Origin: Chitinophaga pinensis | GTDB taxonomy: Bacteria; Bacteroidota; Bacteroidia; M30B66 | DNA: 12,194 bases | Direction of reading: 5' to 3' | Assembly (NCBI GenBank): GCA_943330985.1 | Contig: CALQJV010000008.1 | Coordinates: 1 to 12,194 of the forward strand | Part shown: positions 1-6,546 of the stretch, in pieces | Layout: the number at the start of each line of letters is the position of its first letter | How positions within the stretch are numbered: position 1 is the stretch's first letter | The notes under the pieces: model-generated | Database searches by the model: none | What the model was told of the DNA's origin: nothing | The model's input: the letters and a program-made list of their open reading frames with translations, nothing else | Translations under genes and position numbers: made by a program

Positions 1-557
1 CCATCAAACCCAAGTTCGTTGTATTGTTGGGTTAAATCGAATGTGCGTTTTTGATACACGTGATTGACACGGGTAAGGTCAAAATTTAATGCAAGCCGAG
101 GAGAAACAAATCCTTGCAGGGTAATTCCGTTTACAAAATGACCCATTGTAATAGATTGCCCGGATCCGGAAAGGAAAGAGGCTCCAACACCACCATGCAT
201 AAGCAAACCAAAAAAGTTGGTAAATTCACGAAAGTTCAGAACCTTAGAAAGGTCAATCATTGCCTCTACTGAACCGCGAATATAGTTTGATTTAAACGGC
301 TGACTGTTTTTCTTTGCATTGCTTATTTTATCATACCCAGCAATAAATCGATACCCAAAACGATCGTTAATCATTAATCGATAACCAAGATTGGCATGAA
401 AAAGACCAAATGTTGGCGTGCGATATCCTAGAGCAAATGGTTCAACAGGATTGGTAACGCCTAAATTACAATCAAAATATTTTATTGATTTCCCTTTTTG
501 TGCATTGGCGTTTAAAGCAAATACAATAAGTATAAACACAGATAAATTTCTGAGCAT
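1..557 (-). CDS. Outer-membrane beta-barrel protein, OmpA-family-like N-terminus (partial, runs off left edge)
   Basis: The minus-strand frame is open from an ATG at 557-555 to position 1 (185 full codons, no stop). Residues 1-19 look like a signal peptide: a basic start (MLRN), a hydrophobic core and a small-residue cleavage site ANA before Gln20, so export across the inner membrane is expected. The mature part alternates aromatic and polar residues and is rich in Gly and Asn (for example the GYRLMINDRFGYRFIAGYDK stretch), which fits beta-strands of an outer-membrane barrel. From family knowledge, the order GYDK, then NYIRGSVEAMIDLSKVLNF, then a LMHGGVGAS-like strand resembles the N-terminal barrel of Bacteroidota OmpA-family proteins, whose peptidoglycan-binding OmpA domain would lie outside the window. 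That domain is not visible, so family membership is inferred. It is transcribed divergently from the polysaccharide genes and probably unrelated to them. Confidence 0.7.
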   Translation of the reverse strand, partial: MLRNLSVFILIVFALNANAQKGKSIKYFDCNLGVTNPVEPFALGYRTPTFGLFHANLGYRLMINDRFGYRFIAGYDKISNAKKNSQPFKSNYIRGSVEAMIDLSKVLNFREFTNFFGLLMHGGVGASFLSGSGQSITMGHFVNGITLQGFVSPRLALNFDLTRVNHVYQKRTFDLTQQYNELGFD

Positions 558-575
558 AGTTAATTAATTATCTAG

Positions 576-583
576 CAAATATA
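576..583 (-). promoter_or_regulatory. Candidate -7 promoter element for the outer-membrane protein gene
   Basis: Read on the minus strand this is TATATTTG, an exact match to the Bacteroidota -7 consensus TAnnTTTG. It lies 18 bases upstream of the ATG at 557. I see no TTTG at the spacing expected for a -33 element, so support rests on one short AT-rich box. Confidence 0.35.
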
Positions 584-589
584 TAAATC

Positions 590-627
590 AAATTAAGTTA
601 AGGGAGCAGCTATTCGAAAATTAAGTT
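590..627. repeat. 10-bp direct repeat AAATTAAGTT in the divergent intergenic region
   Basis: AAATTAAGTT occurs at 590-599 and again at 618-627, 28 bases apart start to start, between the two divergent candidate -7 boxes. This could be a pair of regulator binding sites, or chance in AT-rich DNA. The rest of 558-725 shows no gene, RNA or hairpin that I can support. Confidence 0.3.
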
Positions 628-682
628 CCGTCTCTACAGCGAGGAGAAAGAAGCAAATCCAATTTCCTGTCAGCCTTTTTAG

Positions 683-690
683 TAGTTTTG
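683..690 (+). promoter_or_regulatory. Candidate -7 promoter element for the polysaccharide assembly operon
   Basis: TAGTTTTG matches the Bacteroidota -7 consensus TAnnTTTG exactly and lies 35 bases before the ATG at 726. A start point about 7 bases downstream would leave a leader of roughly 29 bases. No TTTG is found at the -33 spacing. The position at the head of a run of overlapping genes supports it. Confidence 0.4.
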
Positions 691-725
691 CGCAACAATT
701 TGGAAATTTACCAAGACGTTATTTT

Positions 726-1547
726 ATGATCATTCCCATAGTCATCCCGGCCAGAAATGAAGAGATTCGCCTGGAAAAAACTATAAATAGCATTCGGAAC
801 ATGTTCCGTTTTGCAGAAATGGTCCCCTATATTGTAGTTGTAGATGATGGTTCAAAAGATCAAACTCCAGAAATAGCTGAAAGATTAGGCTGTTTTGTGG
901 TACGACTTAATGATAGAGGTTATTCTGCTTTGGGTATGCCTGTTTTAGCCGACACCCACAATGCAGGATTTGAATATATCAACCAAAATTTAAAGGAAGA
1001 ATACAAGTATCTCATGGTCATTGGAAGCGACACGGAGTTTGTGGATAATTACTTGAGTCTATTGTTAAAAGAAATGGACGCAGATTCAAAATTGGCGATG
1101 TGTTCGGGAGTTTTGGATGGATTTAAAACCAATCCGATGGCTGTTAGGGGTTCTGGTCGAATCATTCGCAAAACATTTTGGGAAAAGGCCGGATCTAAAC
1201 TACCAAATATCTATTATGCTTGGGAAAGTTATCCGATTGTTTTAGCAAATTCCATGGGACTTAAAACGCGGACTATTTATGAAGCTCGAATGCAAACAGA
1301 TCGTCCACCCATGCGAAGTGTTGATTGGAAACGTTATGGTATTGGCATGCGGGAAAACGGAAGCTTATTTATTTATGTTGTGTTAAGAGCTATCAGGACA
1401 TCATTGAAAGTCAATATAAAAAGTGGTTTTCGTTTGATATATGGCTATTTCGTAAAAACAGAACAGCGCTTCCCAGATGAACTTCGGGCCTATGTGAGCA
1501 AATATCAAAAACGTCGAATTTTAAAATTTTTAAAACTGCGTTCATGA
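726..1547 (+). CDS. Glycosyltransferase family 2 (GT-A fold)
   Basis: A 273-residue protein expected to transfer a sugar from a nucleotide donor to the lipid-linked growing repeat unit at the cytoplasmic face of the inner membrane. Residues 1-13 (MIIPIVIPARNEE) are the usual GT2 opening. VVDDGS at 38-43 binds the nucleotide, GSDTE at 100-104 sits where the metal-binding DXD motif is expected, and a WES motif at 166-168 could supply the catalytic acid. There is no strongly hydrophobic C-terminal segment, so it is probably a peripheral enzyme held by the basic, aromatic C-terminus (residues 215-273). The start is secure because the family motif begins at residue 3. Its stop overlaps the next start as ATGA, which suggests translational coupling. 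Donor, linkage and acceptor cannot be read from sequence. Confidence 0.88.
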   Translation: MIIPIVIPARNEEIRLEKTINSIRNMFRFAEMVPYIVVVDDGSKDQTPEIAERLGCFVVRLNDRGYSALGMPVLADTHNAGFEYINQNLKEEYKYLMVIGSDTEFVDNYLSLLLKEMDADSKLAMCSGVLDGFKTNPMAVRGSGRIIRKTFWEKAGSKLPNIYYAWESYPIVLANSMGLKTRTIYEARMQTDRPPMRSVDWKRYGIGMRENGSLFIYVVLRAIRTSLKVNIKSGFRLIYGYFVKTEQRFPDELRAYVSKYQKRRILKFLKLRS

Positions 1548-2569
1548 CAATCGTTTTCGACATAGGACATCCTGCTCATGTTCATTATTTTAAATTCATG
1601 ATTAAGCAGTTACAAGAAAACAATCATCGAATAATTGTTTTTGCACGCGATAAAGAATGTACCCATGACCTATTAAACGCATATGGAATTCCCTTCATTT
1701 CGAGAGGAAAAGGCAGCAATTCTTTTATTGGGAAAATGCTCTACATACTAAAAACCGATTTGCAGTTTGTTATTAGATTACTTTCTCAAAAGGTGGATGT
1801 TTTTGTGGGATTTGCCTCTCCCTACGCAGCGCATGCAGCATGGATATTAAGAAAAAAAAGTATAACAATTGACGATACAGATCGTGCGCATCTCTCGCAC
1901 AAATTATACAAACCGTTTACATCAATAATTGCAACACCACAGGTTTTTGAGAAAGACTTAGGCCCTAAACAGCGCCGTTTCGATTCATTCATGGAGCTGT
2001 GTTATTTACACCCAACGGTATTTAAATCAAGTGCTAATGCAATGCAAAAGCTTGGATTGAAAATCGAAGATCGTTTTGTAATTCTTCGATTTGTTTCTTG
2101 GGGTGCGAATCACGATTGGGGGCAACGCGGTTTAAGCTTGGCTCTAAAACGAAAGCTAATCGAAATTCTATCGCCACATTATAAGGTCTTTATTTCGTCG
2201 GAGGGCGAATTGCCCGAAGAATTTATTCCCTATAAACTTCAATTGCCTCCCGAAGATTTACATCAGGTATTGTCGAAAGCCTCCCTCTATATTGGCGAAG
2301 GAGCAACCATGGCCGCAGAAGCTGCTTTGCTTGGAGTCCCGGCGGTTTATACCAATAGTTTGCTTGCCGGAACACTGAGGCGATTACAAGCTGCAGGTTT
2401 GCTTTACATGTGGGAAGGTGAAGATCTTGATTTTCTGCCATTCATTTCTGAACTTATGTCAAATGATAAACTTTTAGAAAAACATTCCGAACTTCGCGAA
2501 AAACTACTTTCCGAAACAATGAATCCTATCGCCTTTTTTCATGATTTAATTCAAATTGAAAAGGCCTGA
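1544..2569 (+). CDS. DUF354 family protein, GT-B-like putative glycosyltransferase
   Basis: A 341-residue protein of the DUF354 type, a family with a GT-B fold resembling MurG and UDP-GlcNAc 2-epimerase and found in polysaccharide loci and archaea. The N-terminal Rossmann half starts with FDIGHPAHVHYFK (5-17), a signature I associate with the family. DDTDRA at 110-115 and RFVSWGANHDWG at 182-193 are other conserved-looking blocks. The C-terminal half carries GEGATMAAEAALLGVPAVY (251-269), the Gly/Glu-rich loop that binds nucleotide donor in related GT-B enzymes. No signal peptide or membrane helix is seen, so it is cytoplasmic. It begins inside the stop of the GT2 gene (ATGA), so the two are probably made together. 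It may add a sugar or act on a nucleotide sugar; the sequence does not decide which. Confidence 0.8.
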   Translation: MTIVFDIGHPAHVHYFKFMIKQLQENNHRIIVFARDKECTHDLLNAYGIPFISRGKGSNSFIGKMLYILKTDLQFVIRLLSQKVDVFVGFASPYAAHAAWILRKKSITIDDTDRAHLSHKLYKPFTSIIATPQVFEKDLGPKQRRFDSFMELCYLHPTVFKSSANAMQKLGLKIEDRFVILRFVSWGANHDWGQRGLSLALKRKLIEILSPHYKVFISSEGELPEEFIPYKLQLPPEDLHQVLSKASLYIGEGATMAAEAALLGVPAVYTNSLLAGTLRRLQAAGLLYMWEGEDLDFLPFISELMSNDKLLEKHSELREKLLSETMNPIAFFHDLIQIEKA

Positions 2570-2571
2570 AC

Positions 2572-2709
2572 ATGGAAAACAAATTACTAAACATGCTTGT
2601 TTTAATCCAAGTAAGACGAGCCAATTATTTATTTTCTCAAACAAAGAAAACGCCCTTATTGGCAAGTACATTCAACGAAACCATACAACGAATCTTGAAT
2701 GAACGTTAA
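2572..2709 (+). CDS. Candidate small ORF, 45 codons, between the DUF354 and flippase genes
   Basis: This open frame starts with an ATG two bases after the DUF354 stop and ends with TAA at 2707-2709, overlapping the flippase start by 11 bases. The predicted product is basic (seven Lys/Arg against three Glu). Residues 5-21 (LLNMLVLIQVRRANYLF) could form a hydrophobic or amphipathic helix, and a polar tail follows. I do not recognise a family. It fills almost the entire 129-base gap in an otherwise tightly packed operon and would keep ribosomes moving up to the flippase ATG, so it may be a small membrane-associated protein or a coupling leader. It could also be a chance frame, since there is no independent evidence of translation. 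Confidence 0.35.
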   Translation: MENKLLNMLVLIQVRRANYLFSQTKKTPLLASTFNETIQRILNER

Positions 2710-4183
2710 AAAATTAATCAGCGATTTCACGCTTTACAGCATTGAGCCAATTATTTTCAAAATAATCAGCTTTTTGTTGATACCGATTTACACCAATTAC
2801 TTGCTCCCAGCAGAATTTGGAAATTTACAATATATAATTACTGTTGGTTCTTTTTTAAGAAGTGTTTCCCAGTTTGGACTTAACACGGCATTTTGGAAGT
2901 TTCGTACAGAGCTCAAGAAAACAGAATACCCTTCTTTATCCTTTAATATTCTTGCCTCACAGCTATTTATTGGATTAATTATTCTCATTGTAACCATTTC
3001 TGTTTTTTCAATTCGGGGGTTTGACTTGATTGCCCAAGCGCTGATTCTCTATTTCATTGCATTGTTATGTAAACTTTTTACTGAAAACTACTTACTTGTT
3101 TGTCGTGCATACCAAAAGCCCAAACGCTACCTTCTAATTTCTTTGTTTCAAACAGGTCTTTTTTGCATGTTGAATGTGCTATTTGTATCGCAATTCGATT
3201 TGGGGGTTAATGGGGTTATATTGGCTTATTTAGTCGCATTTTGTTTTTCATCACTCGTGTTTTTTCCGCTTATGAAATCGCGTGTTTTTGGGAAATTATC
3301 GCTTCCACTAATTAAAAAACTATTGGCATTTGGCGGCCCATTACTCCTTGGTAATTTTGCAATTCTCGTTTTATCAATTTCTGATCGCTGGTTCCTTAAA
3401 TCTATGTCGACAGGGCAGGAGTTAGGTTTATACAGCTATGGGTATAAATTCTCCGATTTAATTTTAACATTCATTGTTTATACATTCCAGCTTGCATGGA
3501 CTCCCATTGCATGGAAATCATTTGCAACCGATAAAGGAAGAGAAATGTTTTTTATGATTGAGAAATTCGTGATGGTTGTTTTTCCTATCCTGACATTTAT
3601 TTTGGTGCCGATAATTATATGGCTTTCGTTTTTTATGACAAGCAATCATGCCTTTGATGAAGGGCTCAAGATTATCTATCTGATTTCATTTTCGCATGTA
3701 TTTTATGGCTACTATTCGTTTAATGCGACGAAGAATTTTTATTTCAACAAGAAAAAGCAAGTGATTATTGTAAACATCATTTCGGCACTACTTAACATTC
3801 TGTTAAATTGGTTGCTCATTCCTACATGGGGAATGTTGGGAGCGGCCATTTCAACCATCATTTCTTATTTCTTAATGTTTATTTTAATTGAATTTATAAT
3901 GATTGAAGAACTCACTCATTTTAAAAAATCACGCCTCCTGTTGTTTTTATTCAACATCATTGCATTAATAGCCGTAATAATTAATTCATATATTTTCTAT
4001 TCAACGGGCTCAAAAACAGCAATTACAATTAGTTCTATATTTACAGCAGTTGTTTTACTTATTATTACGTTTGCCACAAATATTTTTAATATAAATTCGA
4101 TTCGGAATTTCATTCTTTCGTATCGTTTAATGCGGGTTAAGCCTGCAAATACGATTGCTTCATCAGAAAATGAACAGTTATAA
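2699..4183 (+). CDS. wzx: Wzx-type polysaccharide flippase (MOP superfamily)
   Basis: A 494-residue polytopic inner-membrane protein. It is expected to flip undecaprenyl-linked repeat units from the cytoplasmic to the periplasmic face. The opening (MNVKKLISDFTLYSIEPIIF) and the following IPIYTNYLLPAEFGNLQYI resemble the first helices of Polysacc_synt/MATE-like flippases. Hydrophobic segments recur through most of its length, consistent with 12-14 helices. The block around 225-255 (LSISDRWFLKSM, then LGLYSYGYKFSDLI) is characteristic of Wzx proteins. The ATG at 2699 is the only reasonable start because an in-frame TGA lies immediately before it (2696-2698). Its 3' end overlaps the polymerase gene by 14 bases. 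Substrate cannot be deduced, as Wzx sequences diverge strongly. Confidence 0.9.
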   Translation: MNVKKLISDFTLYSIEPIIFKIISFLLIPIYTNYLLPAEFGNLQYIITVGSFLRSVSQFGLNTAFWKFRTELKKTEYPSLSFNILASQLFIGLIILIVTISVFSIRGFDLIAQALILYFIALLCKLFTENYLLVCRAYQKPKRYLLISLFQTGLFCMLNVLFVSQFDLGVNGVILAYLVAFCFSSLVFFPLMKSRVFGKLSLPLIKKLLAFGGPLLLGNFAILVLSISDRWFLKSMSTGQELGLYSYGYKFSDLILTFIVYTFQLAWTPIAWKSFATDKGREMFFMIEKFVMVVFPILTFILVPIIIWLSFFMTSNHAFDEGLKIIYLISFSHVFYGYYSFNATKNFYFNKKKQVIIVNIISALLNILLNWLLIPTWGMLGAAISTIISYFLMFILIEFIMIEELTHFKKSRLLLFLFNIIALIAVIINSYIFYSTGSKTAITISSIFTAVVLLIITFATNIFNINSIRNFILSYRLMRVKPANTIASSENEQL

Positions 4184-5423
4184 ACAGTGTTTAATTTTTT
4201 TATTGGTCCTTCTTGGCTCGAAAGGGAATTTAATAGCCATTTCAGATTATACTCTTGTATTTACTTTTATTTTCGCGACAATAGGTGTAAAACATATCAA
4301 TCAGAGAATTCCTTCTAGTATTCTTTATATCTTGATTGGTTATATTGCATTAACCTCGTTTTATTACATCAATTTCGGATGGATAAATTATTGGTCAAGT
4401 TTGCGTTTTATAATTCGAGTGTTTACTGGAATTTTCTCTGTCCTTATTTTGAGAGAAGAATTGTTTTCCCGTTTTGAGAAGCTGATTATTTTATGTGCTA
4501 AAATAAGTCTTGTCTTTTTTGCATTTCAACTCATTAGCTATTCAGGTCTGAAGTTTTTGGTGGGCTTACCCGAAAACACGATTCCTGGACTAGATTATCG
4601 TGGATCATGGTATGTCAATAATTTGTTTTTCACTTTAAATGATAATGCGCAGTTTAGAAATTCAGGAATCGCCTGGGAGCCCAAGGGTTTTGCAAATCTA
4701 TTAGTTATCGCCATTGTGATAAATTTACTGAGACATCGTTTTTCACTAAATAAAGGACTTTACATTTTGTTTTTAGCTGCAATTAGCACCTTTTCAACAA
4801 CGGCTTTCATAATACTGTTTAGTTTAATTCCAGCAATTTTTATTGTGAACTTCCGATCCGAATACAAGGGAATTTTTCTTGCGTTAAGTCTTATTTTTGG
4901 GGCTATTATTTTTAACCTTGAGCTTGTTGGAGATAAAATATTTAAAGAGGTTGAAGAACGAGAAGCACATTTTGTTTATCTCGAAATGGAAACAGATCAG
5001 AAAGCGATCTCTTTAGGACGATTTGGTTCCATGCAAATGGCGCTGATGGATCTTCCTAAAAACCCTTTATTCGGAATAGGAATGCAGGATAAATATAGAA
5101 CAGACAGTGAATTTACTCACCTTGTTTATGTAAACGGCATTGCCGATTTTCTCTCTCGATTCGGAATAGTAGGAATAGCTTTTCTGCTTTTCTGTTATTA
5201 CAAATCATCAAAACGCTATTTTGAAACTATGCGGGTGAAAGGATCTATCTATTTTTTTATTGCTATGATGATTATCTTTTTTGCAAGCGCTATAATTATC
5301 AACCCTCTGTATTTTGCCTTTCAATTCTATTTCCTAATTCCTGTATACAAACCCATAACTAGAAAGAGATTTAATCTGAACCACATTGATCAAATAAAAC
5401 AAACGAGAAACAACGCGCCCTAA
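4170..5423 (+). CDS. wzy: Wzy-type O-antigen/exopolysaccharide polymerase
   Basis: A polytopic membrane protein of 417 residues from the ATG at 4170. A longer frame opens with TTG at 4155, but the ATG is followed directly by a hydrophobic segment and is preferred. Many hydrophobic segments alternate with loops. A large loop at about 129-165 leads into NSGIAWEPKGFANLL (164-178), like the EPxxFA motif seen in many Wzy-like polymerases. A second polar region at about 255-320 holds SLGRFGS (281-287) and NPLFGIGM (298-305), followed by NGIADFLSRFGIVG (322-335), all typical of O-antigen ligase/polymerase-type proteins. It would join flipped repeat units at the periplasmic face. The position right after wzx, with a 14-base overlap, favours polymerase over the related WaaL ligase. 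This is the last gene of the first module; an 85-base gap follows. Confidence 0.78.
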   Translation: MNSYKQCLIFLLVLLGSKGNLIAISDYTLVFTFIFATIGVKHINQRIPSSILYILIGYIALTSFYYINFGWINYWSSLRFIIRVFTGIFSVLILREELFSRFEKLIILCAKISLVFFAFQLISYSGLKFLVGLPENTIPGLDYRGSWYVNNLFFTLNDNAQFRNSGIAWEPKGFANLLVIAIVINLLRHRFSLNKGLYILFLAAISTFSTTAFIILFSLIPAIFIVNFRSEYKGIFLALSLIFGAIIFNLELVGDKIFKEVEEREAHFVYLEMETDQKAISLGRFGSMQMALMDLPKNPLFGIGMQDKYRTDSEFTHLVYVNGIADFLSRFGIVGIAFLLFCYYKSSKRYFETMRVKGSIYFFIAMMIIFFASAIIINPLYFAFQFYFLIPVYKPITRKRFNLNHIDQIKQTRNNAP

Positions 5424-5438
5424 CCCCTTTTTTAAGAT

Positions 5439-5468
5439 GTTAATTAAGTGATGACATTCTAAATTAAC
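5439..5468. repeat. 7-bp inverted repeat upstream of the export-module promoter
   Basis: GTTAATT at 5439-5445 is matched by its reverse complement AATTAAC at 5462-5468 across a 16-base spacer. It ends three bases before the TAACTTTG box and covers the region where a -33 element would lie, a plausible place for an operator. There is no following T-run, so it is not an intrinsic terminator. AT-rich composition makes chance possible. Confidence 0.25.
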
Positions 5469-5471
5469 TCC

Positions 5472-5479
5472 TAACTTTG
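5472..5479 (+). promoter_or_regulatory. Candidate -7 promoter element for the initiation/export module
   Basis: TAACTTTG matches the Bacteroidota -7 consensus TAnnTTTG exactly and lies 29 bases before the ATG at 5509, in one of the two real gaps between genes in the polysaccharide region. The expected start point near 5486 leaves a leader of about 23 bases. No TTTG is present at the -33 spacing. It suggests that 5509-9710 can be transcribed separately from wzx/wzy. Confidence 0.45.
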
Positions 5480-5508
5480 AAAAAAAAGAAAAATCTGTTT
5501 ATTGTCCA

Positions 5509-6522
5509 ATGCTCGAATTACCAAATGATGTAAAACAGCACATTTCTAGCCGAATCGACATCGAATTTTATCGAATTTTTGGTTCTGAAACAGATCAAGA
5601 GGAATTGTCGGATAGCAAACAAACTCACCTTATTTTTCATAATCAGCGGATAAACAATTTGCGTTTAATTCATCCTTTCTTAGAAAGCATCAATGAACGT
5701 TTGGCTCAAGGTGATTTGTTTGTTGGATGTTTCGAAACATTTGCCTCGCGTCGAAGTCGCAAAAAATTATACCATGTTCCGGTATTAAAAAAACTGATTC
5801 TCCTGTATGAGTTCTTATTTCTTCGGGTTTTACCAAAAATAAAAGGACTTCGTTCAATTTATTTTTTCTTTTCAAAAGGGAAAGGCCAACTACTTTCAAA
5901 GGCGGAAGTGCTTGGCCGGCTTGTTTGTACAGGATTTTCGATTGAAGATTACTTTATTATTCAAGGAACATCTTGGTTTATTGCTAAAAAAATTAAACCA
6001 CCAATTTATAAGCACAAATCCAATTATGGACCTTTAATCCAAATGAATAGAATTGGAAAAAACGGTAAGATTATTCGGGTGTTTAAGTTTCGTACCATGC
6101 ACCCATATTCTGAATATCTTCACGATTATGTTTTAAAACTTAATGGATATGCCCATACAGGGAAACCCGCCTCCGACTTTAGATTAACGCCTTGGGGGAA
6201 ATTTATGCGAAAGTATTGGCTCGATGAACTACCACAATTCTATAATATTTTAAAAGGGGAAATGAAACTGGTTGGTGTTCGGCCTGTAAGTCAACGTTAT
6301 TTTCAAGACATCCCTTCCGAATTAAAAGCGCTTCGTTTGAAACACAAACCCGGATGCATTCCGCCGTATGTTGCTTTAAATAGAAATGCCGATGTAGAAA
6401 GTGTTCAACAGGCCGAAGTAGATTATCTAAATCAGAAAAACAAACACCCTTATACAACGGATACGCGTTATTTTTTTCGGGCATTATACAACATCCTTGT
6501 TCGTCGAAAACGAAGCGCTTAA
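5509..6522 (+). CDS. Initiating phosphoglycosyl transferase (bacterial sugar transferase family) with a long atypical N-terminus
   Basis: A 337-residue protein expected to transfer a sugar phosphate from a UDP-sugar to undecaprenyl phosphate, the first step of repeat-unit assembly. The C-terminal half (about 172-290) is a clear bacterial sugar transferase (PF02397-type) domain: GPLIQMNRIGKNGK (174-187), KFRTM (193-197), LDELPQ (238-243) with the Asp239-Glu240 pair matching the catalytic dyad described for PglC-type enzymes, and KLVGVRP (253-259). The usual KRxxD plus re-entrant hydrophobic helix before the domain is absent. Residues 1-170 instead hold a HNQRINNLRLIHPFLES-like block, an FVGCFETFASRR block and a moderately hydrophobic basic stretch at 91-122 that might provide membrane attachment. 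I recall similar long N-termini in other Bacteroidota sugar transferases. It heads the second module and lies 24 bases before the wza-type gene. Confidence 0.82.
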   Translation: MLELPNDVKQHISSRIDIEFYRIFGSETDQEELSDSKQTHLIFHNQRINNLRLIHPFLESINERLAQGDLFVGCFETFASRRSRKKLYHVPVLKKLILLYEFLFLRVLPKIKGLRSIYFFFSKGKGQLLSKAEVLGRLVCTGFSIEDYFIIQGTSWFIAKKIKPPIYKHKSNYGPLIQMNRIGKNGKIIRVFKFRTMHPYSEYLHDYVLKLNGYAHTGKPASDFRLTPWGKFMRKYWLDELPQFYNILKGEMKLVGVRPVSQRYFQDIPSELKALRLKHKPGCIPPYVALNRNADVESVQQAEVDYLNQKNKHPYTTDTRYFFRALYNILVRRKRSA

Positions 6523-6546
6523 ACATTCTTTTATATTTGTATTTTC

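Noticed and set aside
4155..4169. Upstream TTG start giving the polymerase five extra residues (MLHQK)
   Set aside because: An ATG at 4170 is in frame and followed directly by a hydrophobic segment. The TTG would need a longer overlap with wzx and has no supporting ribosome-binding signal.
6203..6526. Minus-strand 107-residue open frame over the sugar transferase gene
   Set aside because: It is antisense to the conserved catalytic half (LDELPQ, KLVGVRP) and shows no signature of its own.
6532..6539. TATATTTG box just before the wza-type gene as a promoter
   Set aside because: It matches TAnnTTTG, but it lies only seven bases before the ATG, so transcription would start at or inside the start codon. 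It is probably chance in AT-rich DNA between two genes of one operon, though a leaderless transcript cannot be excluded.
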